From Paenibacillus campinasensis (GTDB taxonomy: Bacteria > Bacillota > Bacilli > Paenibacillales > Paenibacillaceae): a stretch of 64,000 nt of DNA. Shown here piece by piece: positions 8,614 through 17,445 of the stretch. The stretch's first letter is position 1, and each line of letters opens with the position of its first letter. A model generated the notes under the pieces. It saw nothing but the letters and a program-made list of their open reading frames with translations, searched no databases and was not told the DNA's origin. Position numbers and translations under genes: made by a program. Location of the stretch: positions 1-64,000 of the forward strand of contig NZ_NPBY01000010.1 in NCBI RefSeq assembly GCF_002272015.1, read 5' to 3'.

Positions 8614-8660
8614 ATCAAACGAAATGCTGGCTATTGATTTTGGTCTAAATTCTCGCTATT

Positions 8661-8688
8661 TTGTAATACGATTGAAAGAGAGTACAAT
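8661..8688 (+). promoter_or_regulatory. Candidate SigA promoter for lpdV-bkd
   Basis: TTGTAA (8661-8666), 16 bases, TACAAT (8683-8688), about 50 bases before the lpdV start. Reasonable but not strong. The rest of the 8426-8736 gap holds only the inverted repeat at 8574-8613. Confidence 0.45.
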
Positions 8689-8736
8689 GATAGAGAATGA
8701 AGAACCATTATGGATTATATTGTGGAGGTGCCGTTT

Positions 8737-10158
8737 GTGGCCATAACATGTGATGTTGCAATACTTGGAGGAGGTACAGGGGGGTATGTCGCTGCGATTC
8801 GGGCTGCCCAGTTGGGAAAGGAAGTTGTCATTATTGAACAGGATAAGCTGGGCGGTACCTGCCTGCATAAGGGGTGTATTCCCAGCAAAGCGCTGCTGCG
8901 CAGTGCCGAGCTGTATGCCGACATGAAAGAGAGCGAGCAATACGGGATTGAGACGGGCGGGCTCCGGCTTGCTTTTGACAAAGTGCAGAAGCGGAAGCAG
9001 GGCATTGTGGACAAGCTGCACGACGGCGTTCAGTATTTGATGCGCAAAAATAAAATTACGGTGATCCAGGGCAAAGGCAGGGTGATCGGGCCCTCGATCT
9101 TCTCGCCGCGGAGCGGGGCGGTTGCCGTTGAGCTTCCGGGTGGGGAGATGGAGACGGTCGTGCCGGGCCACCTTATCATAGCGACAGGCTCAAGGCCGCG
9201 CCAGCTGCCGGGGCTTGAAGCGGATGGAATACATATACTGACGAGTGATGAAGCGCTCCAGTTGGAGCAGCTGCCGGCGTCGATGCTGATCGTAGGCGGA
9301 GGCGTGATCGGGGTAGAATGGGCGTCGATGCTGAATGATTTTGGCGTGGACGTGACCTTGATCGAGGCGACCGCACAGCTGCTGCCAACCGAGGACGAGG
9401 ATATCGGCAAAGAAATGCGGAAGCAGCTTGAAAAAAGAGGCGTGAAGGTGTATACCGGCGCCAGATTGATTGTGGACAGCTATGCGGTGGTGGATGAGCA
9501 GGTGACCGTTTCCGTGGAGGCGGGGGGCGAGCAGCGGACGCTAAGCGCAGACAAGCTGCTGGTGTCTGTAGGCCGCGTAGGCAACGCGGAAAACATCGGG
9601 CTTGAAAATACGGATGTGCGGGTTGAGAACGGGCTTATTGCCGTGAACGAGCATCTCCAGACGACCGAGCCGCATATTTATGCCATCGGCGATGTGATCG
9701 GCGGTCTTCAGCTGGCCCATGCCGCCAGCCATGAAGGGATTGCAGCTGTGAACCACCTGGCCGGCGAGAAGACAGCGCCGTACCCGAAAGCGTGGATTCC
9801 GCGCTGTATATATTCCCGTCCCGAAGCGGCGAGCGTAGGGCTGACGGAGAAGGAGGCCGCAGAGCAGGGACGCCGGATCAAGGTGGGACGTTTCCCTTTC
9901 CAGGCCATCGGTAAAGCTTTGGTGCAGGGGGCGACGGAAGGTTTTGTGAAGGTGATTGCCGATGAGGACAGCGGCGATATTGTCGGCGTACATATGATCG
10001 GCCCGCATGTGACCGAGCTGATCGGCGAAGCGGCGCTGGCCCAGGTGCTGGATGCGACGCCATGGGAAGTCGGGGCGGCAGTTCATGCGCATCCAACCCT
10101 GTCCGAAGTGCTCGGCGAAGCCATGCTGGCCGTGGATGGACGAGCTATCGGCCTCTAG
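8737..10158 (+). CDS. lpdV: Dihydrolipoyl dehydrogenase (E3) of the branched-chain keto-acid dehydrogenase
   Basis: Flavoprotein that reoxidises the dihydrolipoyl arm of the Bkd complex using NAD+. FAD-binding GGGTGG near residues 11-16; redox-active disulfide C42/C47 in GGTCLHKGCIPSKALL; NAD-binding IVGGGVIGVEWAS in the middle; C-terminal dimerisation domain with the catalytic His-Glu pair in HAHPTLSEVLGEA. The GTG at 8737 (473 aa) is preferred over the ATG at 8710 because GGAGGTG at 8724-8730 has ideal spacing and the length matches LpdV. It heads the bkd group, with 181 bases to bkdAA. Confidence 0.93.
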   Translation: MAITCDVAILGGGTGGYVAAIRAAQLGKEVVIIEQDKLGGTCLHKGCIPSKALLRSAELYADMKESEQYGIETGGLRLAFDKVQKRKQGIVDKLHDGVQYLMRKNKITVIQGKGRVIGPSIFSPRSGAVAVELPGGEMETVVPGHLIIATGSRPRQLPGLEADGIHILTSDEALQLEQLPASMLIVGGGVIGVEWASMLNDFGVDVTLIEATAQLLPTEDEDIGKEMRKQLEKRGVKVYTGARLIVDSYAVVDEQVTVSVEAGGEQRTLSADKLLVSVGRVGNAENIGLENTDVRVENGLIAVNEHLQTTEPHIYAIGDVIGGLQLAHAASHEGIAAVNHLAGEKTAPYPKAWIPRCIYSRPEAASVGLTEKEAAEQGRRIKVGRFPFQAIGKALVQGATEGFVKVIADEDSGDIVGVHMIGPHVTELIGEAALAQVLDATPWEVGAAVHAHPTLSEVLGEAMLAVDGRAIGL

Positions 10159-10339
10159 GCAGATCATCAGTTGGATAACCTCACTATGCAATCCCTCATT
10201 TCTTTTTACCGGAAAAGGGATTATAATAAGATTAAGCCAAGTCTTAGTACCAGGTTTTAATACTTGATATGAGGTCGCTTGATCGGGGAACCGAATCGGT
10301 CAGGAGGCTTGACTGGCTCATGAAAAAGGAGGGATCTCC

Positions 10340-11380
10340 ATGAAAGAACAAGATACGATGACATCGAATAAGCTTAGGCATGAACAGCTTGGACTGACTG
10401 ACGGACAAGTGATTGACATGTACAAATATATGGTGCTCGCGCGAAAATTCGATGAGCGCAACCTGCTTCTGCAGCGTGCGGGAAAAATCAATTTTCACGT
10501 TTCCGGCATCGGGCAGGAGACTTGTCAGGTAGCTGCGGCGTTTGCCCTTGACCGGGAGAAGGATTATTTCCTGCCGTATTACCGTGACTACGGCTTTGTT
10601 ATGGCTGTTGGCATGACGCCTCGCGAGCTGATGCTGTCCGCATTCGCCAAGGCCGAGGATCCGAACAGCGGCGGGCGCCAAATGCCGGGCCATTTCGGCT
10701 CCAAGCGGCTGCGCATTGTGACCGGCTCCAGTCCGGTGACGACCCAGGTGCCGCATGCGGTTGGCATCGCACTCGCGGCCAAAATGCAGAAGAAGGATTT
10801 TGTATCGTTTGTCACCTTCGGCGAAGGCTCCAGCAACCAGGGCGATTTCCATGAAGGGCTGAATTTTGCGGGGGTGCACAAGCTGCCAGTTGTTGTTATG
10901 TGTGAGAACAATCAGTACGCCATCTCTGTACCTTTGCACAAGCAGATCAGCGGCAAGGTGAGCGACCGTGCGCTGGGCTACGGCTTCCCAGGCGTCCGCG
11001 TTGACGGCAATGATGCGCTTGCGGTGTACGCAGCGGTGAAGGAAGCTCGTGAGCGCGCTGTGCGCGGAGAAGGGCCAACCTTGATCGAGTCGGTTATGTA
11101 CCGCTTGTCCCCGCACTCCACTTCCGATAATGATCTGGCTTATCGGACCAAGGAAGAAGTGGAGGAGAACTGGAAGAAGGACGGCGTGGCGCGTTTCAAG
11201 ACGTATCTGATCGAAGCGGGACTCTGGGATGAGGCTCGTGACGAAGATCTGGTGGCACAGCTGAATCTGGAGATCAAAGAAGCGACGGAATACGCGGATC
11301 GTGCTCCGTTCCCGGAACCTGAGGATACGCTTCTTCATGTGTATGCGGAAGACGAAGGAGGAACTGAAGGATGGCGGTAA
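10340..11380 (+). CDS. bkdAA: 2-oxoisovalerate dehydrogenase E1 alpha subunit
   Basis: Alpha chain (346 aa) of the thiamine-diphosphate E1 component that decarboxylates branched-chain 2-oxo acids, supplying branched acyl-CoA primers for iso/anteiso fatty acids. The ThDP/Mg motif GEGSSNQGDFHEGLN runs to ENNQYAIS. The phosphorylation-loop-like SPHSTSDND segment is present. It starts behind AAAGGAGGG. It overlaps bkdAB by ten bases, indicating translational coupling. The 181-base gap after lpdV includes a TATAAT (10222-10227) without a good -35 box. Confidence 0.95.
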   Translation: MKEQDTMTSNKLRHEQLGLTDGQVIDMYKYMVLARKFDERNLLLQRAGKINFHVSGIGQETCQVAAAFALDREKDYFLPYYRDYGFVMAVGMTPRELMLSAFAKAEDPNSGGRQMPGHFGSKRLRIVTGSSPVTTQVPHAVGIALAAKMQKKDFVSFVTFGEGSSNQGDFHEGLNFAGVHKLPVVVMCENNQYAISVPLHKQISGKVSDRALGYGFPGVRVDGNDALAVYAAVKEARERAVRGEGPTLIESVMYRLSPHSTSDNDLAYRTKEEVEENWKKDGVARFKTYLIEAGLWDEARDEDLVAQLNLEIKEATEYADRAPFPEPEDTLLHVYAEDEGGTEGWR

Positions 11381-12357
11381 TGGAGTATATTGATGCAATT
11401 CGCCTCGCGATGAAGGAAGAGATGGAGAAGGATGAATCCGTCTTCGTGCTTGGCGAGGATGTTGGCGTGAAGGGCGGCGTATTCACGACCACGAAGGGGC
11501 TTATCGAGCAGTTTGGCGAGATGCGTGTGCTGGATACGCCGCTGGCGGAATCGGCGATTGCCGGGGTAGCGATTGGAGCGGCCATGTACGGTATGAAGCC
11601 GATCGCGGAAATGCAGTATTCCGACTTTATGCTTCCGGCGACGAACCAGATCATTAGTGAAGCAGCGAAAATCCGCTACCGCTCGAACAACGATTGGAGC
11701 TGTCCGATCGTCGTCCGCGCGCCGATTGGCGGCGGCATCTTCGGCGGGCTGTATCATTCCCAGTGTCCGGAATCGATCTTCTTTGGCACGCCGGGTCTGA
11801 AGATCGTTGCTCCGTTCTCGGCGTACGATGCCAAGGGGCTGCTGAAAGCAGCGGTTCGCGACCCGGACCCTGTCCTCTTCTTCGAGAACAAAAAGTGCTA
11901 CAAACTGATCACCGGCGACGTGCCGGAGGACGATTATGTCGTTCCGATCGGGAAAGCGAACGTCCTGCGCGAAGGCAGCGACATCACGGTGATCGGATAC
12001 AGCATGCCGCTGCATTTTGTCATGCAGGCTGCCGAAGAGCTGGAGAAAGAGGAAGGGATCAGCGCCCACGTCCTCGATCTGCGCACACTGCAGCCGCTGG
12101 ACCAGGATGCCATCATTGAATCCGCGAGACGCACAGGGAAAGTGCTTATCGTTCATGAAGACAACAAAACCGGCGGTGTCGGTGGCGAGGTTGCGGCAAT
12201 CATCTCGGAGCACTGCCTGTACGATCTGGACGCGCCGATTATGCGTCTGTGCGGGCCGGATGTGCCGGCGATGCCGATCAGCCCGCCGATGGAGAAGTTT
12301 TTCATGTTGAACAAGGACAAAGTCAAGGAATCGATGCGTCAGCTGGCGCTTTATTAA
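11371..12357 (+). CDS. bkdAB: 2-oxoisovalerate dehydrogenase E1 beta subunit
   Basis: Beta chain (328 aa) of the E1 component, forming an alpha2-beta2 tetramer with BkdAA. It has the transketolase pyrimidine-binding domain (GEDVGVKGGVF, DTPLAESAIAGVAIGAA) followed by the C-terminal transketolase domain (VLDLRTLQPLD, VHEDNKTGGVGGEVAA). The start lies inside the end of bkdAA, with GGAGG nine bases upstream. 18 bases separate its stop from the bkdB start. Confidence 0.95.
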   Translation: MAVMEYIDAIRLAMKEEMEKDESVFVLGEDVGVKGGVFTTTKGLIEQFGEMRVLDTPLAESAIAGVAIGAAMYGMKPIAEMQYSDFMLPATNQIISEAAKIRYRSNNDWSCPIVVRAPIGGGIFGGLYHSQCPESIFFGTPGLKIVAPFSAYDAKGLLKAAVRDPDPVLFFENKKCYKLITGDVPEDDYVVPIGKANVLREGSDITVIGYSMPLHFVMQAAEELEKEEGISAHVLDLRTLQPLDQDAIIESARRTGKVLIVHEDNKTGGVGGEVAAIISEHCLYDLDAPIMRLCGPDVPAMPISPPMEKFFMLNKDKVKESMRQLALY

Positions 12358-12375
12358 GAACAGGGAGTTGTGAGC

Positions 12376-13770
12376 ATGACCGATAAATATACGATGACCG
12401 ACGTTGCGATGCCTCAGCTGGCAGAATCCCTCGTGTCTGCAACGATTGCCAAATGGCTCAAAAAGCCTGGTGATCCGATTGAGCAATATGAGCCGATCTG
12501 TGAGGTGATCACGGATAAAGTGAATGCAGAGATCCCGTCTACACTTGACGGGGTTATGGGCGACATTCTTGCCGAAGAGGGCCAGGTTGTCAGTGTAGGT
12601 GAAGTCATCTGCCGTATTCAGACTGCAGGAGCAAGTGACGGGACGGTGGCGTCAGCTGGTGGTGCATCGGAACCTGCACATTCCCCGGGTGCAGCGATAT
12701 CTGGCGATACGTCGATGCGTTCGCGGTATTCCCCGGCGGTACAGACGCTTGCTGCACAGCACGGGATCGATCTGAACCGGGTACAGGGAACTGGCCTGGG
12801 CGGAAGAATTACGCGCAAGGATGTATTGAAGTATATCGAGCAGGGCGGATCACAAGGCGCAGCGGCGCAGCCAGCTGTTACCGAACCGGCCCGGGCAGAG
12901 AGAAGGGAGCAGTCCGGATCAGCGGCCTCCCCGTTTAGCGGCCTGAAGCAGCAACCCGCTACCCCATTGTCGAAGGAGGATCTCTTCACACCGATCCCGG
13001 ATGTGCGTCATTCCGGACTGCATTTGACGGAGACGCCGAAGATTCCGACCATTGAGGTGGAAGGCGGCGGCCGCTCGGACTATTTCATTGACGTAACTCC
13101 GATACGAAACACCATTGCCAGAAACATGCGCCAGAGCGTTACCGAAATTCCGCATGCCTGGACGATGATCGAAGTGGATGTAACGAACCTGGTGCTGCTT
13201 CGGAACAAACTGAAGGATGAATTCAAACGCAACGAGGGTGTTAACCTGACCTATCTTGCCTTTCTGTTGAAGGCGGTCGTGAACGCCATCAAGGATTATC
13301 CGATCATGAACTCGTTCTGGGCGGTCGATAAAATTGTGGTCAAGCGGGACATCAATCTGTCGCTCGCTGTAGGGACCGAGGATTCCGTCATGACGCCGGT
13401 CATTCATCGTGCGGATCAGAAGAACATCGCGGGCCTTGCCAGAGAGATCGACGAGCTTGCGCGGAAGACGCGTGAAGGCAAGCTGACGCTCGACGATATG
13501 CAAGGAGGCACATTCACGGTCAACAATACCGGTTCCTTCGGATCGATCTTGTCGTATCCGATCATCAATTATCCGCAGGCGGCCATCCTGACGTTTGAGT
13601 CGATTGTCAAAAAGCCGGTTGTCATCAATGATATGATTGCTGTTCGCTCGATGGCTAACCTGTGTCTGTCACTGGATCATCGGATTTTGGACGGTGTCAT
13701 CTGCGGAAGATTTTTGCAAAGGGTCAAAGACAACCTGGAAGGCTATACATTGGATACCAAGCTGTACTAG
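12376..13770 (+). CDS. bkdB: Lipoamide acyltransferase E2 of the branched-chain keto-acid dehydrogenase
   Basis: Core E2 protein of 464 aa. Lipoyl domain at about residues 5-82 with the lipoylated K48 in ITDKVNAEIP; an Ala/Gly/Ser-rich linker; peripheral subunit-binding domain (SPAVQTLAAQHGIDLNRV, then GTGLGGRITRKDV); a second linker; C-terminal acetyltransferase domain with SLDHRILDG carrying the catalytic His and Asp. The ATG at 12376 is eight bases from AGGGAG; the GTG at 12370 would be too close. lipB follows 68 bases downstream and can provide the octanoyl group that is converted to lipoate. Confidence 0.95.
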   Translation: MTDKYTMTDVAMPQLAESLVSATIAKWLKKPGDPIEQYEPICEVITDKVNAEIPSTLDGVMGDILAEEGQVVSVGEVICRIQTAGASDGTVASAGGASEPAHSPGAAISGDTSMRSRYSPAVQTLAAQHGIDLNRVQGTGLGGRITRKDVLKYIEQGGSQGAAAQPAVTEPARAERREQSGSAASPFSGLKQQPATPLSKEDLFTPIPDVRHSGLHLTETPKIPTIEVEGGGRSDYFIDVTPIRNTIARNMRQSVTEIPHAWTMIEVDVTNLVLLRNKLKDEFKRNEGVNLTYLAFLLKAVVNAIKDYPIMNSFWAVDKIVVKRDINLSLAVGTEDSVMTPVIHRADQKNIAGLAREIDELARKTREGKLTLDDMQGGTFTVNNTGSFGSILSYPIINYPQAAILTFESIVKKPVVINDMIAVRSMANLCLSLDHRILDGVICGRFLQRVKDNLEGYTLDTKLY

Positions 13771-13838
13771 AAACGGTATGGATACAAAGATTGGCCATCG
13801 GCATCGGCATTACTCTTAGGTGAAAGAAGGCGCTGCAG

Positions 13839-14519
13839 ATGAATAGACAGTTGGATGTAACGTACACGCCGATGATGAATTACGGAGATGCCTGGGAGCT
13901 TCAGAAGGAGATCGTGGCAGGGATTGATGAGGGGAAGCGTTCAGAGCAGCTGATGCTTCTCCAGCATCCTCCTACGTATACGATTGGTTCCCAGAGACAT
14001 CCCGAGCATTTGTTGCTCAGCCGGGAAGAGCTTGAGAAGCGGGGCATAGGCCTGTTCGAAATTGATCGCGGAGGAGACATTACATATCACGGGCCTGGGC
14101 AGCTTGTCGGCTATCCCTTGCTGATGCTGGATGCTGGAAAGGGGCTTGACCTTCACGCTTATCTCCGAAACGTGGAGCAGGTCATTATAGATTATCTGGC
14201 TTCGCACGGCATTGAATCCGGAAGAAAACCGGAATATACCGGAGTGTGGGTCGGAGACCGGAAAATTTGCGCCATCGGCGTGAAGTTTAACAAATGCCGG
14301 CATCAGCGAGCCTTTGTCACGAGCCACGGCTTCGCTTTTAATATCAAGGCAGGCATTGCCGAAGACGGATTTGCGGGAATTATACCGTGCGGAATTCAGG
14401 AATACGGAGTAACCTCACTGGAGGATATTACGGGGAACACCTTTGAGGTGGAGGAAGTAGCGCGTGAGCTGTTGCCTTTTTTCACCCGTATATTTCCTTA
14501 TGCACCTGTGTGGCGTTAA
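13839..14519 (+). CDS. lipB: Octanoyltransferase LipB
   Basis: Transfers octanoyl from acyl carrier protein to the lipoyl-domain lysine, the first step of endogenous lipoate assembly. 226 aa with the family signatures RGGDITYHGPGQLVGYPLL (77-95), K149 in IGVKF, SHGFAFNI, and the catalytic C184 in IIPCGI. There is a slightly longer NKCRHQR stretch in front of AFVTSHG than in many LipB proteins. Placement directly after the lipoyl-bearing E2 gene is functional clustering. B. subtilis uses LipM/LipL instead of LipB, so this is a lineage difference. Confidence 0.93.
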   Translation: MNRQLDVTYTPMMNYGDAWELQKEIVAGIDEGKRSEQLMLLQHPPTYTIGSQRHPEHLLLSREELEKRGIGLFEIDRGGDITYHGPGQLVGYPLLMLDAGKGLDLHAYLRNVEQVIIDYLASHGIESGRKPEYTGVWVGDRKICAIGVKFNKCRHQRAFVTSHGFAFNIKAGIAEDGFAGIIPCGIQEYGVTSLEDITGNTFEVEEVARELLPFFTRIFPYAPVWR

Positions 14520-14527
14520 AGTAACGG

Positions 14528-14572
14528 ACGCTCCCGCTACACCTGCTTGGGTGGCAACGGGAGCGTTTTTTC
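14528..14572 (+). terminator. Rho-independent terminator of the bkd-lipB unit
   Basis: ACGCTCCCG (14528-14536) and CGGGAGCGT (14558-14566) are perfect complements followed by a run of Ts. It sits nine bases after the lipB stop. Confidence 0.85.
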
Positions 14573-14649
14573 CGGATTGGACGGTATTCAGCCTGAATCC
14601 GGGAAGATGAACGGAACCTCATGTCACTCAATGGGCAGAACATGTCCGA

Positions 14650-14751
14650 TTAACGGAACAAGAGAGGCTCGAGGACAATCATCAAGGTCGAGCAGATCAT
14701 GGCGAGCAGCATCAGATAAATGACAAATTTAAACCACTTTTTTCGTTGCAT
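14650..14751 (-). CDS. prli42: Prli42-like stressosome-associated membrane mini-protein
   Basis: A 33-residue ORF starting at ATG 14751 (complement), with AAAGGAG eight bases upstream. It begins MQRKKWFKFVIYLMLLAM and then has CSTLM followed by a hydrophobic end closing with LLFR. The basic N-terminus followed by a single membrane helix with the VIYLMLLAM pattern matches Prli42, a tiny protein that anchors the stressosome at the membrane in Listeria and is conserved in Bacillota. It sits between lipB and the PepT-like gene on the opposite strand. No stressosome gene is in the window. Confidence 0.65.
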   Translation of the reverse strand: MQRKKWFKFVIYLMLLAMICSTLMIVLEPLLFR

Positions 14752-14864
14752 GGTGTTGCTCCTTTAATTTAAGTTTAATAATGTACATTGCTAGCATGCC
14801 TGATATCGAAATAGGCCATTCTTATAAGACATTGTAACGTATATGTGAAAGAGAGGGAAGTCCA

Positions 14865-15992
14865 GTGGTCTCTAAAGAGCGAATCGTGAATGAGTTTATG
14901 GAACTGGTCCAGATTGATAGTGAAACGAAGTTTGAGGAACAGATCTCCGGCGTGCTGAAGCAGAAATTCGGCAACCTCGGGCTTGACATTGTGGAGGATG
15001 ACGCCAAGGAGAAGACAGGACATGGTGCAGGCAACCTGATCATTACCTGGAAGGCGGAGCAGGCTGAGGAGGCGCCGAAGCTCCTGTTTACCTGTCATAT
15101 GGATACCGTGACCCCGGGCAAAGGCGTGAAACCGACGCTGGGAGAGGATGGTTGGATTCGCAGTGACGGCACGACCATTCTGGGTGCGGACGACAAAGCG
15201 GGGATCGCAGCTCTGCTGGAAGCGATTCGTGTCATTCAGGAAAACAACATTCCGCATGGTCAAATTCAATTTGTGATCACGGTAGGCGAAGAATCGGGAC
15301 TCGTAGGCGCAAGAGCGCTTGATCCGAATATGCTGGATGCTGATCTGGGCTTTGCGCTTGACTCCAACGGAGATATCGGCTCCATCGCGGTCGCTGCGCC
15401 GACACAAGCAAAAATTAAAATGATCATCAAGGGGAGATCCGCGCATGCGGGTGTCAATCCGGAGGATGGAATCAGCGCGATTCAGGTTGCAGCCAAGGCG
15501 ATTGCCAAAATGAAGCTGGGCCGTATCGACCATGAGACGACCGCTAATATCGGTCAGTTTGCCGGCGGTGGTCCGACGAATATCGTGTGTGACTATGTGC
15601 AGCTGGAAGCGGAAGCCAGAAGCATCGTGCAGGAAAAGGTGAACAAGCAGATCAGCGATATGCGTGAGGCGCTGGAAACAACGGTGCGCGAATTCGGCGC
15701 TGACTCGGAGTTTATTAGCGAAATCATCTATCCTTCGTTCAGCTTTAACGAGCACGATGAAGTTGTGCAGCTTGCCAAGCGGGCGATTGGCCGCATCGGT
15801 CTGAACGAGCGGCTGTTTGCTTCGGGCGGCGGCAGCGATGCCAACATCTTCAACGGTCTGGGCGTGCCGACTGTGAATCTGGCGGTGGGCTACAAGGAGA
15901 TCCATACGACCAAGGAACGTATTCAAGCTTCAGATCTCGTCAAAGCGGCTGAACTGGTCGTTGCAATTGTACAGGAGAATGCGAAGGCATAA
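14865..15992 (+). CDS. yqjE: M20 family metallopeptidase, tripeptidase T-like (YqjE)
   Basis: Cytoplasmic zinc aminopeptidase-like enzyme of 375 aa. Metal-binding signatures are visible: CHMDTVTPGKG (His and Asp ligands), GADDKAGIAALL (bridging Asp), GEESGLVGAR (catalytic Glu and ligand Glu), plus the dimerisation-domain AHAGVNPEDG. The C-terminus ASGGGSDANIFNGLG and the final His segment (EIHTTKE) fit PepT/YqjE. It starts at GTG 14865 behind GAGAGGGA. A single gene with its own terminator. Confidence 0.88.
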   Translation: MVSKERIVNEFMELVQIDSETKFEEQISGVLKQKFGNLGLDIVEDDAKEKTGHGAGNLIITWKAEQAEEAPKLLFTCHMDTVTPGKGVKPTLGEDGWIRSDGTTILGADDKAGIAALLEAIRVIQENNIPHGQIQFVITVGEESGLVGARALDPNMLDADLGFALDSNGDIGSIAVAAPTQAKIKMIIKGRSAHAGVNPEDGISAIQVAAKAIAKMKLGRIDHETTANIGQFAGGGPTNIVCDYVQLEAEARSIVQEKVNKQISDMREALETTVREFGADSEFISEIIYPSFSFNEHDEVVQLAKRAIGRIGLNERLFASGGGSDANIFNGLGVPTVNLAVGYKEIHTTKERIQASDLVKAAELVVAIVQENAKA

Positions 15993-16038
15993 GTGGGTAA
16001 AGGTTCATAGCATGGTTATTGCATGATTGAGACATAGC

Positions 16039-16080
16039 AAAAGGGGTGTTTCGGGATGAGAAGCCCGGACACCCCTTTAT
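16039..16080. terminator. Strong bidirectional terminator
   Basis: AAAGGGGTGT (16040-16049) and ACACCCCTTT (16069-16078), with an inner CGGG/CCCG pairing. It separates the convergent peptidase and helical-repeat genes. Confidence 0.85.
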
Positions 16081-16113
16081 ATATAAAGAGCGATGAAATG
16101 AAGTCACAAGCGT

Positions 16114-17322
16114 TTAGTTAAGCAGAACAGCGCATGGGGCTTTTCGTTTGTTATCAACCCGCTTCTGGGAGGGTGTCCAGCTTGTGTGCCAGCCAGAGCT
16201 GTCAACGAGGTTGAGGGCGGCGACGATGTTGTCGATATGCTCCATAATTTCCTGCTGCAGCTTAGGGGAGGAGAAGCTGGTTTCCAGTCTTCGGGACAAC
16301 GACAGCAGCGCCGATTGCAGATGACACGCCGCTTCTCCGAATCGGGCGGCCGTGCAGGATGGCCAGGCTTGGCGGATTTGCTGAAACTGGGACGAGGCCT
16401 CCTCGTACTTGCCCTGATCATACAAGACTTCGGCAGCAATAACACACAATTTCTCGCTGTAGATGCCAGCGTCTCCGATGGGAAGCTGCCCCAGCATCTC
16501 GATATGGGAAACGGCCTCCGTAATGTAGCCTTCATTGTATAACAGGCAGATCAAAGCATAACCGGCATCGATCCCGTTCAAGGAGAGCAGCCATTCTGCC
16601 TCCGGAATCAGACCGACCGATACAGCGGTTTTCGCCAGCTCCAGCGGATCGGTCAGCGTCAGCGTCGATTGGGAATTACCTGCAAGCTTCCATCGGCACA
16701 GCAGCTGTAAATGGCGCAGATCTTGTTGCCATGCATTCCTGTTACTGCTGCCGGAAGGGACCTGGCAATTCTCCAATTGCTCCAACAGCCGCAGCGCTTC
16801 CGACGTTTGCTGCAGCCGAATGAGCGCCTTGGCATACATGATGCCGCCGCTTGGTCCGAGGGAGTCAAGGCATCCTCTGAAGCACTCCGCAGCCTCGCGA
16901 TAAGCGCCGATATAAAACATCGCGCAGCCGATCATCTCCGGCGAAGCAGCGAGACCGGAGATTCTGCCGGAGAGATGCTTGTATATCTCCGGATCGCTTA
17001 ACCCTTGCGTGAGAAGCAGGGCAGCCCATTGGTTCAGCGCATGCTGTGCATAGGCATTGCTGCTCTGAACCACATGCGCATACGCCGACTCTGAATTGGA
17101 GAAGGAGCGCAGACGCATGCTGAGCTTGCCGTATTGCAGCCAGATGAGTGCCGTATCCTGACCAGTGGACCGCTCGACGTCCGGCGAGCGCGAAGTGGCC
17201 GCACGGTAGCTCTCCAATGCTTCCTTCAGCAGCCCGCGCCGTTCATACCATTGTCCCCGCTCATAATCATTCCATATGAGATTCGCTGTTAAATCGATTT
17301 CATTAAGCATGATTTGTCGCAT
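16114..17322 (-). CDS. Probable TPR-like helical repeat protein, unknown function
   Basis: A 402-residue soluble protein made of repeated helix pairs (for example YERGQWYERRGLLKEALESY, LIWLQYGKLSMRLRSF, YIGAYREAAECFRGC, VLYDQGKYEEASSQF). Repeat phase resembles tetratricopeptide units, which usually mediate protein contacts. No catalytic motif or membrane segment is seen. The ATG at 17322 is preceded by GGGAGG at nine bases; the longer reading from 17391 lacks a ribosome site. I do not recognise a named family and infer no pathway. Confidence 0.7.
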   Translation of the reverse strand: MRQIMLNEIDLTANLIWNDYERGQWYERRGLLKEALESYRAATSRSPDVERSTGQDTALIWLQYGKLSMRLRSFSNSESAYAHVVQSSNAYAQHALNQWAALLLTQGLSDPEIYKHLSGRISGLAASPEMIGCAMFYIGAYREAAECFRGCLDSLGPSGGIMYAKALIRLQQTSEALRLLEQLENCQVPSGSSNRNAWQQDLRHLQLLCRWKLAGNSQSTLTLTDPLELAKTAVSVGLIPEAEWLLSLNGIDAGYALICLLYNEGYITEAVSHIEMLGQLPIGDAGIYSEKLCVIAAEVLYDQGKYEEASSQFQQIRQAWPSCTAARFGEAACHLQSALLSLSRRLETSFSSPKLQQEIMEHIDNIVAALNLVDSSGWHTSWTPSQKRVDNKRKAPCAVLLN

Positions 17323-17445
17323 ATTCGAAGCCTCCCACTGTAACAACACACGAAACGATGCATAAGTCGTGAACTTTTTTTGAAAAAACACACCAAACGT
17401 CGCAAAATGATTCTAAAGTCCTATAAACTACGGTTAATATTTACG

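Noticed and set aside
10244..12486. Long minus-strand frames opposite bkdAA and bkdAB
   Set aside because: Mirror frames of strongly conserved E1 subunits; no start signals.
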